From: Ignavibacteriota bacterium
Lineage (GTDB): Bacteria > Bacteroidota > Ignavibacteria > Kapaibacteriales > UBA2268
Direction: 5' to 3'
Length of the DNA: 36,218 bases
Assembly: GCA_016219595.1 (NCBI GenBank)
Contig: JACRLY010000040.1
Span: 1 to 36,218, forward strand
Shown here piece after piece: positions 1 to 9,108 of the stretch (position 1 is the stretch's first letter; each line of letters opens with the position of its first letter). The notes under the pieces are model-generated. The model worked only from the letters and a program-made list of their open reading frames with translations, was not told the origin of the DNA and did no database searches. The position numbers and the translations under genes are program-made.

Positions 1-2
1 AG

Positions 3-3000
3 GTAGTGGTGACGGCAATTGGTCTTGAGCGGGAGAAGAAGTCGCTGGGTTATTCGGTGGAGGAAGTTGGCGGAAAGATAATAAGTGAGTCGAGAACAAC
101 GAATCTGCTGAATACGTTGACAGGAAAGGTGGCAGGGGTTCAGGTGACTAATTCATCGGGAACACCGGGAGCTGCATCGTATATACAGATTAGAGGAGCA
201 ACTTCGATAACTGGTGAGGAGCAGCCGTTGTTTGTTATTGATGGTGTGCCGATTGATAATAGTATGAATTATAGCGGAAATCCTGATGATTTGGCAAATA
301 ATTTGTTGGAAGGTGTGGGTTATTCGAACAGGGCGATAGATATTAATCCTGACGATGTAGAGTCGGTGAGTGTATTGAAGGGACCTGCAGCAACGGCATT
401 GTATGGAATCAGGGCGGCAAGCGGAGCGATAATAATAACAACAAAAAAAGGGACAGTTAGTGAGGGTGAACCGATTAATATAGGTTTCACAGTTACGACA
501 ACGTTTGAAGAAGTAAATAAAATGCCTGAAATGCAGGATAAATATTCTCAGGGTCAATTGGTGGATGCAAATGGTAAAAGAATGGGACAAGGGGGATTTG
601 ATATAAAAACTGCAGTTCCTACTTATAGAGGACCTGATAAACATGAATCTTTATCATGGGGAGCACCTATCAGCAGTTTATCATGGGATGGTAAAGCGAG
701 TATTTATGATAAGAACGGCAATATAGTTCTTAGCTCTGACCCGAGTGCAGTAAAACCAGTAACACCATATGATAACATTGATAATTTCTTCCAGTTGGGT
801 TCATCATATACGGAATCACTCAATATGGCTGGAGGAACAGAATTTGGTTCTTATTTCTTCTCATTGTCAAATTCAACATCGAAGGGTGTTGTGCCTAGGA
901 GTACATTCGACAGAACGACAGTGAGAATTACCGGAGATGCAAAAATATCAACAAGATTGAAAGCATCGGGTTCAATGAGTTACAGTAATTCAGGCGGAAC
1001 GCGTATTCAACAAGGTTCGAACACATCAGGTGTTATGTTGGGATTATTGAGAACAACACCAACTTTTGACAATTCGAATGGATTTGGAGAAGACGGTGTA
1101 ACAGCAACTGAATCTTACATGTATGGTAATGGTAATCAGAGAACATACCGTGGCGAAGGATTTTATGGAGCACCTTATGGATATTATGATAATCCTTTAT
1201 GGACAGTTAACAGGAACCAATTTAAAGATAATGTAGACAGGTTTATCGGCTATTTCCAGGTGAATTATTATGTAGCAGAATGGCTTGATGTCATGTATAG
1301 GTTAGGTGCAGATATTTATTCTGATAAAAGAAAAATGGATTTTGCTATCGGTTCATCAAATGTTCCAGCAGGACAAATACAACAACACGAATTGTATAAT
1401 AGCGATATAAACTCTGATTTAATATTTACTTTCACACAAAAACTTACAGATGATTTATTTGCAAAGTTTTTACTTGGAAATAATATGTTCCAGTCAAAAG
1501 GTTCGAGTTTATATGTGCAAGGCGATGGTCTGATAATTCCGGATTTCTATCACTTGTCAAATGCTTCAAGCCAAATATCGAGGAGAAATGAAGGAACATT
1601 AAGAAGAATGGCATTTTACGGTGATTTAACTTTAGATTATAAGAGTATGATATATTTGAATGGTACTATAAGGAATGAAATGTCAACGACTTTGCCTGAA
1701 GCAAATAATTCGTTTTGGTATGGTGCCGGAAATTTGAGTTTTGTTTTTACTGAAGCTTTCAAGGATGCATTTGAAGGTGGATTTCTGTCATTTGGAAAAA
1801 TCAGGTTGAATTATGCTGTTGTTGGTAAGGATGCGGCGATGTACAGCACTACAACACCCTTTATCCCGGCTACTTTTACTGACGGATGGACAGCAGGAAT
1901 ATCATTCCCATTTATAGGAAGAGTTGGTTATACAATGGGAGATATACTTGGCAACGATAAGTTAAAACCTGAAAAAACAAATTCATTCGAAGGTGGAATT
2001 GACTTAAATTTCTTTGATAATATGTTCGGATTGAATTTAACATATTATACAACAACAAATGTTGACCAGATATTTAATGTCCCTGTATCACCTTCTACCG
2101 GTTATTGGAGAATGGTTATGAATGCAGGACAAATGTCCACAACAGGATTTGAAGGAATTCTTACAGCAACTCCTGTTAATGTAAATAATTTTAAATGGGA
2201 TATTGCATTGAATTTTTCAACCTATAAAAACAATGTAGATAAACTTGCAGACAGTGTAAGCAATATATTCATTGGTGGTTTTGAAGGGTCATCAATCAGA
2301 GCAGTCGCCGGCAAACCTTACGGTACAATCTTTGGCTTCGGCTGGTTGAGAGATGCTAATGGTAATGTGATAGTCAATGATGATCCCGGCTCTGCAGATT
2401 ATGGCTACCCTATTCTTGATGCACTTGAAAAAGATTTTGGAAGTGCAAATCCTGACTGGTTAATGGGAATTAGAAATACTTTAACCTAGGAAGGATTATC
2501 ATTCAGTTTTCTAATTGATATCAAACAGGGTGGAGTAATGTGGGATGGTACCCGTGGCGCATTGTATTATTTTGGTACATCTGCAGGTACTGCCGACAGA
2601 ACTTCCGATTTAGATTCAATTCACACATTTTCGGGTGTTAAAGGTCATTTTGATTCAACCGGTGTATTAGTTACAAACGGACAAAATAATGATATTAAAG
2701 TACCTTATGGACAAGGTTGGTTAGCATTTAATAATGGTAATGGGTTTTATGGAAGCAACACTGAAGATTTCATAGAAGACGCAGGATGGATAAGACTTCG
2801 GGAAATTAGTTTATCATATCAATTGCCGAAATCAATCATAGAATCAACACCATTTTCTGATGTAATTGTAACATTTACAGGAAGAAACCTGTGGTTGAGT
2901 ACGGATTATAAAGGAGTTGACCCGGAGACAAATTTGATGGGTTCATATAATGCACAGGGTTTAGACTATTTCAATATGCCCGGAACCAGGACATATAACA

Positions 3001-3023
3001 TTTCACTCAACGTGAAATTCTGA
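3..3023 (+). pseudogene. SusC/RagA-family TonB-linked outer membrane protein, 5' truncated by the window edge and interrupted by an in-frame TAG at 2487-2489
   Basis: VVVTAIGLEREKKSLGYSVEEVGG start and TonB plug motifs (GKVAGVQVTNSSGTPGAAS.IQIRGATSI, PLFVIDGVPID). Frame 6..2489 continues without any shift after the TAG as EGLSFSFLIDIKQGGVMWDGTRGALYYFGTSAGT into ORF 2538..3023, which ends in a typical SusC C-terminus (TRTYNISLNVKF). Confidence 0.85.
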
Positions 3024-3064
3024 TTAATTGGTAAATATTTTATTAATAATAAAGAAGAAAAATT

Positions 3065-4420
3065 ATGAAAACAAAAATATTTAGTTTACTGATAACATCA
3101 ATATTACTCCTGGCATCTTGTGGTAAATGGATTGATACCGGTTTGAATGTGGACCCAACAGCACCAAGCGATGCATCACTGAATGTAATCTTTCCTACAA
3201 CACAGGCAAGTACTGCTTATGTTTTAGGTGGTGATGTTAACAGGTTTACAGCTTTATTTACCCAACATATAACAGGAGTAACAAGACAACATTTAGCACT
3301 ATATCAATATAGTGTTACAGAATCCGATATAAATAATGCCTGGGTAACAATGTACACAGGTCCTATGATGGATTTAAAAATAATGATTGATAAATCACGT
3401 GCTAATGGTTCACCGCATTACCAGGGTGTTTCAGAAGTCATGATGGCATTTTGCCTGGGTATGTGGACTGATATATTAGGTGATATACCCTATTCGGAAG
3501 CTTTCAAAGGAAATGACGACTTGACTCCGAAATTTGACCCACAGGATGATATTTATAAATCAATTCATGGTTTATTGGATTCTGCTATAATTCATTTAGG
3601 AGCATCGACAAGTAATTATGCACCCGCAGATGATGATATTATTTATGCAGGTGATATATCGAAATGGATTAAAGCGGCATATACATTAAAAGCAAGATTT
3701 CATCTACATTATAAAGAATATAGCCAGGCATTGACTGCTTTAGGAAATGGGATGGCATCAAATGGCGATGATATGAGATTTGGTTTCGGAAATGCAGAAA
3801 CCGAAGCAAATCCCTGGTATCAATTTGTTACCCAACGAGGCGATATTTCTATGGGTGAACCATTAATGATAATGATGAATAATCTTAACGACCCGAGGAG
3901 ACCTGCATACGCAAGTTATGACGCAGATACATTGTATTCAATTGATTCTCCCTTAGGACCATATTATGCATCAATAAATTCACCAGTTGAATTTATTACA
4001 TATTCAGAAGCAAAATTTATTGAAGCTGAATGTAAATTCGAGAACGATAAAGCAGGAGCTTATGCCGCATATCTTGAAGGAATTACATCATCAATTCAAA
4101 AGTATGATGCAACTGCCGATGTAGCTGCTTATCTTGCTCAAGCAACAGTAGGTGTAGGTGAAGCGAACCTGACTCTCAAGAATATTATGGAACAAAAGTA
4201 TATTGCGATGTATACACAATATGAAAGCTGGGTTGATTGGAGAAGAACAGGATTTCCAGTTTTGAATCCAACCGTTGGATCTCAGATGATTCGCAGAATT
4301 CCATATCCTCAAAATGAAAGATTCTTTAACTTTCTAAATCTGAGTGCTGTTCCCGGATATTCACAGCAAAAAGATTTTATGTTTACTAAAATGTCCTGGG
4401 ATAAGTTATGGAATCCGTGA
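3065..4420 (+). CDS. SusD/RagB-like outer membrane lipoprotein (SusD-like_2 type)
   Basis: Lipoprotein signal LLITSILLLASCGKW, SusD-like body (TALFTQHITGVTRQ..., ADDDIIYAGDISKWIKAAYTLKARFHLHY, IMEQKYIAMYTQYESWVDWRRTGFP), directly downstream of SusC. Confidence 0.88.
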   Translation: MKTKIFSLLITSILLLASCGKWIDTGLNVDPTAPSDASLNVIFPTTQASTAYVLGGDVNRFTALFTQHITGVTRQHLALYQYSVTESDINNAWVTMYTGPMMDLKIMIDKSRANGSPHYQGVSEVMMAFCLGMWTDILGDIPYSEAFKGNDDLTPKFDPQDDIYKSIHGLLDSAIIHLGASTSNYAPADDDIIYAGDISKWIKAAYTLKARFHLHYKEYSQALTALGNGMASNGDDMRFGFGNAETEANPWYQFVTQRGDISMGEPLMIMMNNLNDPRRPAYASYDADTLYSIDSPLGPYYASINSPVEFITYSEAKFIEAECKFENDKAGAYAAYLEGITSSIQKYDATADVAAYLAQATVGVGEANLTLKNIMEQKYIAMYTQYESWVDWRRTGFPVLNPTVGSQMIRRIPYPQNERFFNFLNLSAVPGYSQQKDFMFTKMSWDKLWNP

Positions 4421-4449
4421 GAATGAATTATTTATTCTAATTATTTAAG

Positions 4450-4476
4450 GGGCAGATTATTCTGTCCCTTTTTTTA
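4450..4476 (+). terminator. Rho-independent terminator after susCD
   Basis: GGGGCAGA-TTAT-TCTGTCCC stem-loop (one G:T pair) followed by TTTTTTT. Confidence 0.8.
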
Positions 4477-4487
4477 TTTTTGATGTT

Positions 4488-5264
4488 ATGGAAATTACTA
4501 TTAACACGATATTGAAAGCTGAAGGATTTGCAGAGTCAGAACCGAATCATTCTTCTAACATATATGTTGTGATTGATGTTCTGAGGGCCGGCACTACAAT
4601 AAATACTGCCCTAATCAATGGTACTAAGGAAATTATTCCCTGCAAAACGATAGATAATGCAAAGGAAATTTATGATAAATTTCCTGTAGGAAAAGCATTA
4701 CTTTGCGGCGAAAGGGATGGGATTAAACCCATTGGTTTTGATTTGGGAAACTCTCCTTCTGAATTTATAAATGAAATTGTCCTAAATAAAACACTAATTA
4801 TGACAACCACTAATTGCACAAATGCAATATCGAAAATTAAGAATAATGGTGAAGTCTTAATTGGTTGTTTTGTAAATTTTTCAAGTGTATTAAATTATAT
4901 ACATTCAAAAGTTGAAGAAAATGCAATTGATATAACTTTTGTATGTGCAGGTGATAATGGGGAACAATCATTTGAAGATACAATTTGTTCTGGTGCATAT
5001 ATCAATTCGATTGTAAATAGGTATGAAAATTGCTATTTAAGCGAGGTAAGCAAATTTGCATTGAATTGTTTTTTGGAATCGGGAACTGATTTAAGAAATA
5101 TGTTTTATAATTCAACACATGGGAAGAAGTTGAGAAGTTTAGGATTTGAAAAAGATATTGAAATGGCAATAGAGTATGATATGTTTGATGTTGTACCTAT
5201 TTTTAGAGATGGAAGGATTATAAGCTTAGTTAATAGTTTGAACGAGAGAGAAAAAAAGGGTTGA
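4488..5264 (+). CDS. 2-phosphosulfolactate phosphatase (ComB) family protein
   Basis: IYVVIDVLRAGTTINTALINGTKEIIP, ALLCGERDGIKPIGFDLGNSPSEF and TTTNCTNAI motifs of the ComB family. Confidence 0.8.
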   Translation: MEITINTILKAEGFAESEPNHSSNIYVVIDVLRAGTTINTALINGTKEIIPCKTIDNAKEIYDKFPVGKALLCGERDGIKPIGFDLGNSPSEFINEIVLNKTLIMTTTNCTNAISKIKNNGEVLIGCFVNFSSVLNYIHSKVEENAIDITFVCAGDNGEQSFEDTICSGAYINSIVNRYENCYLSEVSKFALNCFLESGTDLRNMFYNSTHGKKLRSLGFEKDIEMAIEYDMFDVVPIFRDGRIISLVNSLNEREKKG

Positions 5265-5291
5265 TTTTTTAAGTAAAAGTTGTTATATTTC
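5262..5291 (+). promoter_or_regulatory. Candidate Bacteroidota-type promoter for ftsK (TTG-N19-TATATTTC)
   Basis: TTG at 5262-5264 and TATATTTC at 5284-5291, close to the TTG/TAnnTTTG consensus, 36 nt before ATG 5328. Confidence 0.4.
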
Positions 5292-5413
5292 GTTACTTAC
5301 ATTGCAGCATAATGACGGAGTTTGAGAATGAGAACTGTTTTTAAAGAAGCAGCTCTACAAAAGGAGATTCATCTAAATTTAAAACTGAACCAAAAGGTTT
5401 ATGGCAGTTCAGA

Positions 5414-8074
5414 ATGATAGCAGTATTAATATTATTATTTTCTGCACTTCTGACAATTGCATTAATATCATATACTCCTAAAGATGAAATTAATTCTCAG
5501 CTGAATTGGAGTGAGATTTGGGGATTAATAACCGGCAGTAATTCAGTTTATTCCAAAATTGGAATGATTAGCAACTGGCTCGGATTGGCAGGAGCTATAA
5601 TCAGTAATTTCCTATATACAAATACATTGGGATATATAATTATTCTTATACCTGCTATAATAACATTGTGGGGATTGGATTTGTTCAAAACCTATTCAAT
5701 AAGTGAAAGAACAATTAAGCTGACAATAATATATTTTGTGTTCGCATTAATGTTTTCCGCAACATTTGGAACATTTTCACTTTTCGGTTGGTTTCCTGAT
5801 TTGACAAGGCAGTGGTATGGAAGTGTTGGTGAATTTACAGCCAGGTTAACTAATAATCTAATCGGAAATATTGCGGGAATTTCAATTTATATAGCAGCAA
5901 TGATTTTAACAATTGTTATTGCATTCAAAATTGCACTGAAAGATGCTCTGAGAGAAGCAGGAGAATTTTTTAGCCCAGTTAGCTCTAAATTGAAACCTGT
6001 TTTCGGAAAAGTAACAGATACCGTAAGTTCAGAATTAGATAAGTTCGCCTATAAAACAGTTGAACAATCTGAAAAGTTAAATATCGAAAACCTTGTACCT
6101 TTCACAAAAACCGGTCTAATTAACCGGTCAAGTTCCGAAAATTATAATAGTGCAGAAGAATTCATTGATGAACAGGAGGAGTTTGAACCTGAAGAGCCAG
6201 TACGCATAATTAGAAGAAATCTCAGTATCGATGTGAACAGGAATCAGAGTATTGAAAGTGAAGAACCGATATCGAGTGTTAATCCTAAAATATCAGATTT
6301 CACGAAAATAAATACAATTATTAATAATGAAGAAGAAATACTTAATTCTGTTAATAAGAGAGCAGAATCAATTTCAAACCATGTAGAAACAAGTAACAAA
6401 GGGAATAAAATATCAGAGCAATCAGTTAATGATTTACTTGAAAAATTAAAATCGGATTTAGTCGCGAAACATATTCTAATAGATGAAGAAACACCATCGA
6501 ATGAAAAACCTCTTACGATTGAGGTTAATGAAACACCCGCAGAGACTAAAGTAGAAACCAATTTCTTCAATCCATTAAGCACATCAATTCATGATGAAAA
6601 AATAAAGTATAAAGTGCCTGCACTTGATTTTCTTGAAGATGAAGAAACGGTAACAAAAGTAAACGAGGAAGAATTAAAAATAAATGCAAAGATATTGCAG
6701 GAAAAATTAGAAACATTTAAAATAATAATACAAAATTTAACTGTTACACCCGGTCCTGTGGTAACAATGTATGAATTTGTACCTGCACCCGGAATAAAAA
6801 TAAGCAAAATAGAAAGCTATGCAGATGATATTGCAATGGCATTGAAAGCAAGAGGAATAAGAGTACTTGCACCTATTCCCGGCAAAGGCACGGTAGGCAT
6901 AGAAATACCAAATCATAAACCGACACTTGTCAGACTCGGTAATGTAATAAAATCAAATAAGTACCAGCAAAGTGATTATAAACTCCCGATTGCTTTAGGT
7001 AAAACAATCTCCGGTGAAGTTTATATGACAGATTTGACGAGAATGCCTCACTTATTAATAGCTGGCTCTACAGGTTCAGGAAAAAGTGTAGGTATTAATT
7101 CAATTATAACATCATTAATATACAAACTGCATCCAAAGGATTTGAAGTTTGTCATTATTGACCCAAAGAAAGTAGAATTAAGACAATATTCTGCTTTAAA
7201 AAATCATTTTCTTGCGATATCACCCGATATTAATGAACCAATTATTACAAGTCCTGAAGACTCTGTAATAGCTCTAAAAGCGATATGTGCCGAGATGGAT
7301 TTAAGATATGATATACTTGCAGAAGTAGGACAAAGAAATATTTTTGAATATAACAGGAAAGTCGCTGAAGGTAAAATAAAAGCAGAAGATGGAAAAGTAT
7401 ACCGTGAAATGCCTTTCATTGTATTAATAATAGATGAATTGGCAGATTTGATGTTGACTTCAGCCAAAGAAGTCGAATCACCTATAATAAGATTGGCTCA
7501 GCTTGCAAGGGCTGTAGGCATTCATCTCGTATTGGCAACTCAGAGACCATCTGTAGATGTTATAACAGGTATTATTAAAGCAAATTTCCCTGCCAGGATA
7601 TCTTATCTCGTTGCATCCAGAGTAGATTCACGAACTATATTGGATGATGGTGGAGCTGAGCAATTACTCGGGAACGGAGATATGCTTTTCTTACCAAGTG
7701 GTTCCCCGAAACCAATAAGAATTCAAAATGCTTTCATTAGTACTGAAGAGGTTGAAAAAATCTGTGAATCATTATCAAAACAGAAAGGATACTCACAACC
7801 ATATATGCTTCCGAGTTTGGTTGACAAGTGCATTCGTTCAGATAAGCTCACAAGGGAGGATTGCGACCCACTATTCGAAGAGGCAGCCCGCTTAGTCATA
7901 CGTCATCAGCAAGGTTCAATCTCGATGCTTCAAAGAAGACTAAAAATAGGTTTTGCCCGAGCCGGAAAAATCATAGATGAATTGGAAATAATGGGAGTAG
8001 TTGGTCCATCGGACGGAAGCAAAGCCCGCTCAGTTATTATGGACAGTGAAAGCGAATTGGAAGCTGTGCTGTAA
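5414..8074 (+). CDS. ftsK: FtsK/SpoIIIE-family DNA translocase
   Basis: N-terminal TM helices, long linker, Walker A (LLIAGSTGSGKSVGINSII), Walker B (FIVLIIDELADLM), HLVLATQRPSVDVITGIIKANFPARI and a C-terminal winged-helix gamma domain. The true start may lie at 5328 (see findings). Confidence 0.95.
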   Translation: MIAVLILLFSALLTIALISYTPKDEINSQLNWSEIWGLITGSNSVYSKIGMISNWLGLAGAIISNFLYTNTLGYIIILIPAIITLWGLDLFKTYSISERTIKLTIIYFVFALMFSATFGTFSLFGWFPDLTRQWYGSVGEFTARLTNNLIGNIAGISIYIAAMILTIVIAFKIALKDALREAGEFFSPVSSKLKPVFGKVTDTVSSELDKFAYKTVEQSEKLNIENLVPFTKTGLINRSSSENYNSAEEFIDEQEEFEPEEPVRIIRRNLSIDVNRNQSIESEEPISSVNPKISDFTKINTIINNEEEILNSVNKRAESISNHVETSNKGNKISEQSVNDLLEKLKSDLVAKHILIDEETPSNEKPLTIEVNETPAETKVETNFFNPLSTSIHDEKIKYKVPALDFLEDEETVTKVNEEELKINAKILQEKLETFKIIIQNLTVTPGPVVTMYEFVPAPGIKISKIESYADDIAMALKARGIRVLAPIPGKGTVGIEIPNHKPTLVRLGNVIKSNKYQQSDYKLPIALGKTISGEVYMTDLTRMPHLLIAGSTGSGKSVGINSIITSLIYKLHPKDLKFVIIDPKKVELRQYSALKNHFLAISPDINEPIITSPEDSVIALKAICAEMDLRYDILAEVGQRNIFEYNRKVAEGKIKAEDGKVYREMPFIVLIIDELADLMLTSAKEVESPIIRLAQLARAVGIHLVLATQRPSVDVITGIIKANFPARISYLVASRVDSRTILDDGGAEQLLGNGDMLFLPSGSPKPIRIQNAFISTEEVEKICESLSKQKGYSQPYMLPSLVDKCIRSDKLTREDCDPLFEEAARLVIRHQQGSISMLQRRLKIGFARAGKIIDELEIMGVVGPSDGSKARSVIMDSESELEAVL

Positions 8075-8092
8075 AATTATTGAACAAAATTC

Positions 8093-8134
8093 AATAGTCG
8101 TTAGGCAATAGTCGATAGTCGTTAGGCATTAGTT
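8093..8134. repeat. 7-nt period tandem array (NNTAGNY), six units
   Basis: aatagtc gttaggc aatagtc gatagtc gttaggc attagtt read directly. Confidence 0.85.
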
Positions 8135-8241
8135 TAGAAATTCAATCCTGTAAGAGAATAAATATATTTTTTACTCAGAGAAGTACAAAGTATTTTATAG
8201 GGTAATTCCGTGTATTTTTGGTTATATAGAGCCAAAAAGGT

Positions 8242-8269
8242 GCAGATTTGTGCATCCGGAGCAGATTTG
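8242..8269. repeat. Direct repeat GCAGATTTG x2 with 10-nt spacer
   Basis: GCAGATTTG-TGCATCCGGA-GCAGATTTG. Confidence 0.7.
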
Positions 8270-8354
8270 ACATCATTTTCATTTTTGAATTTTAAATTCA
8301 ACTTCAACCGAAAAGAAATTCTGAATTATGATTATATATTTAAAAAAGTTGAAA

Positions 8355-8389
8355 GTTTATAAAGTTTGTAAAGTTATAAAGTTTGTAAA
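8355..8389. repeat. ~9-nt period array GTTTrTAAA, four units
   Basis: GTTTATAAA GTTTGTAAA GTTATAAA GTTTGTAAA. Confidence 0.85.
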
Positions 8390-8401
8390 GTGAAAGGAAA
8401 A

Positions 8402-8429
8402 CCCCCGAACCCCCTTTGAAAAAGGGGGC
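8402..8429. repeat. GC-rich palindromic element CCCCCGAACCCCCTTTGAAAAAGGGGGC
   Basis: 8-bp stem CCCCCTTT/AAAGGGGG with GAA loop; the same 28-mer recurs at 19651-19678 inside a CDS. Confidence 0.85.
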
Positions 8430-8552
8430 AATACTTTCTGGCAGAAACTGGATTCAGCCCGACATTGTTTTGCAAAGAACGTGCAGGGCAAAGATATGGA
8501 TGCGGGAGTGATATGTCAAGAAAATCATTTTAAAATGGTTTAAAAAATAAAT

Positions 8553-8598
8553 GTCTGAATTAGGATTTTTAGGATTTGAGGATTGTAGGATTTTGTTT
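8553..8598. repeat. GGATT array with 8-9 nt period
   Basis: GTCTGAATTA GGATTTTTA GGATTTGA GGATTGTA GGATTTTG. Confidence 0.75.
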
Positions 8599-8617
8599 TT
8601 TGGAACATTAGGCAATT

Positions 8618-8666
8618 GTCTGAACTTGGATTAAGCTGATTAATCTGATTTCGCTGATTTTTTTTA
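8618..8666. repeat. GATTnnnnn array with exact 9-nt period, led by GTCTGAACTTG
   Basis: GTCTGAACTTG GATTAAGCT GATTAATCT GATTTCGCT GATTTTTTT. Confidence 0.8.
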
Positions 8667-8672
8667 CAGCTA

Positions 8673-8706
8673 CCCTAAATCCTTCCTCAAGGAAGGGAAA
8701 TTTGGG
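8673..8706. repeat. Imperfect palindrome CCCTAAATCCTTCC-TCAA-GGAAGGGAAATTTGGG
   Basis: Core CCTTCC/GGAAGG with TCAA loop and partly complementary flanks. Confidence 0.7.
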
Positions 8707-8754
8707 TTCACGCAAAGGATGAAAGTTGTCTGAACGGTGATTCGTGACTACTTT

Positions 8755-8785
8755 AAAAAAAACCTCCATGTTTGTGTCATGGAGG
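8755..8785 (-). terminator. Rho-independent terminator oriented leftward
   Basis: On the minus strand: CCTCCATG-ACACAAA-CATGGAGG followed by TTTTTTTT. Confidence 0.7.
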
Positions 8786-9033
8786 CTGAAAAAATTATTT
8801 TTGTTCAACTATTGAGGAGAATTATGAAATAATCACCTCATGTTTAACTTAATATAAAATTTATTCAAATGCAAATATTTTTTTTGTGAACGGGGACTTA
8901 TGTGATTGGTGTGGGATATATTAAACTCACAATTTAGTGTGAGGTGGCTCGGAGACAGCAATTAATCTGGGTTCGGGTTTCTCTACCCCATTCTGAAAAA
9001 TGAGGTTAATATATGCAAGGTAAGCAAGTTGGC

Positions 9034-9108
9034 TGAACTGTGATTAATGTGATTATGATGATTGATACCAGAAAATGAAAAGACTTAAAGGATTATAAGG
9101 ACTGAAAT
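9034..9108. repeat. Two adjacent 9-nt period arrays (GATTnnnnn, then GAyTnnnAn)
   Basis: CTGAACTGT GATTAATGT GATTATGAT GATTGATAC, then (9082-9108) GACTTAAAG GATTATAAG GACTGAAAT. Confidence 0.75.

Noticed and set aside
6-8. GTG at position 6 as the real SusC start
   Set aside because: VVVTAIG is an internal motif of SusC proteins; the signal peptide and N-terminal domain are missing, so the gene is cut by the window edge.
153-644. 163-aa minus-strand ORF
   Set aside because: Antisense to clear SusC plug domain; Ser/Arg/Ile-rich composition typical of a shadow ORF.
2487-2489. Genetic code change (TAG as sense)
   Set aside because: TAG ends the M20 and isochorismatase-like genes at their expected C-termini in the same window.
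8608-8808. 66-aa minus-strand ORF
   Set aside because: Covers the terminator hairpin, the CCTTCC palindrome and the GATT array; translation is repeat-derived with no protein-like features.
8881-9010. 6S RNA, SRP RNA or RNase P RNA
   Set aside because: A few CTCGG-like bases were suggestive, but the family-defining motifs were not found by eye on either strand.
8553-9108. GATT arrays as a CRISPR array
   Set aside because: Units are 9 nt with variable filler, there is no 24-40 nt conserved repeat with unique spacers, and no cas gene is present.
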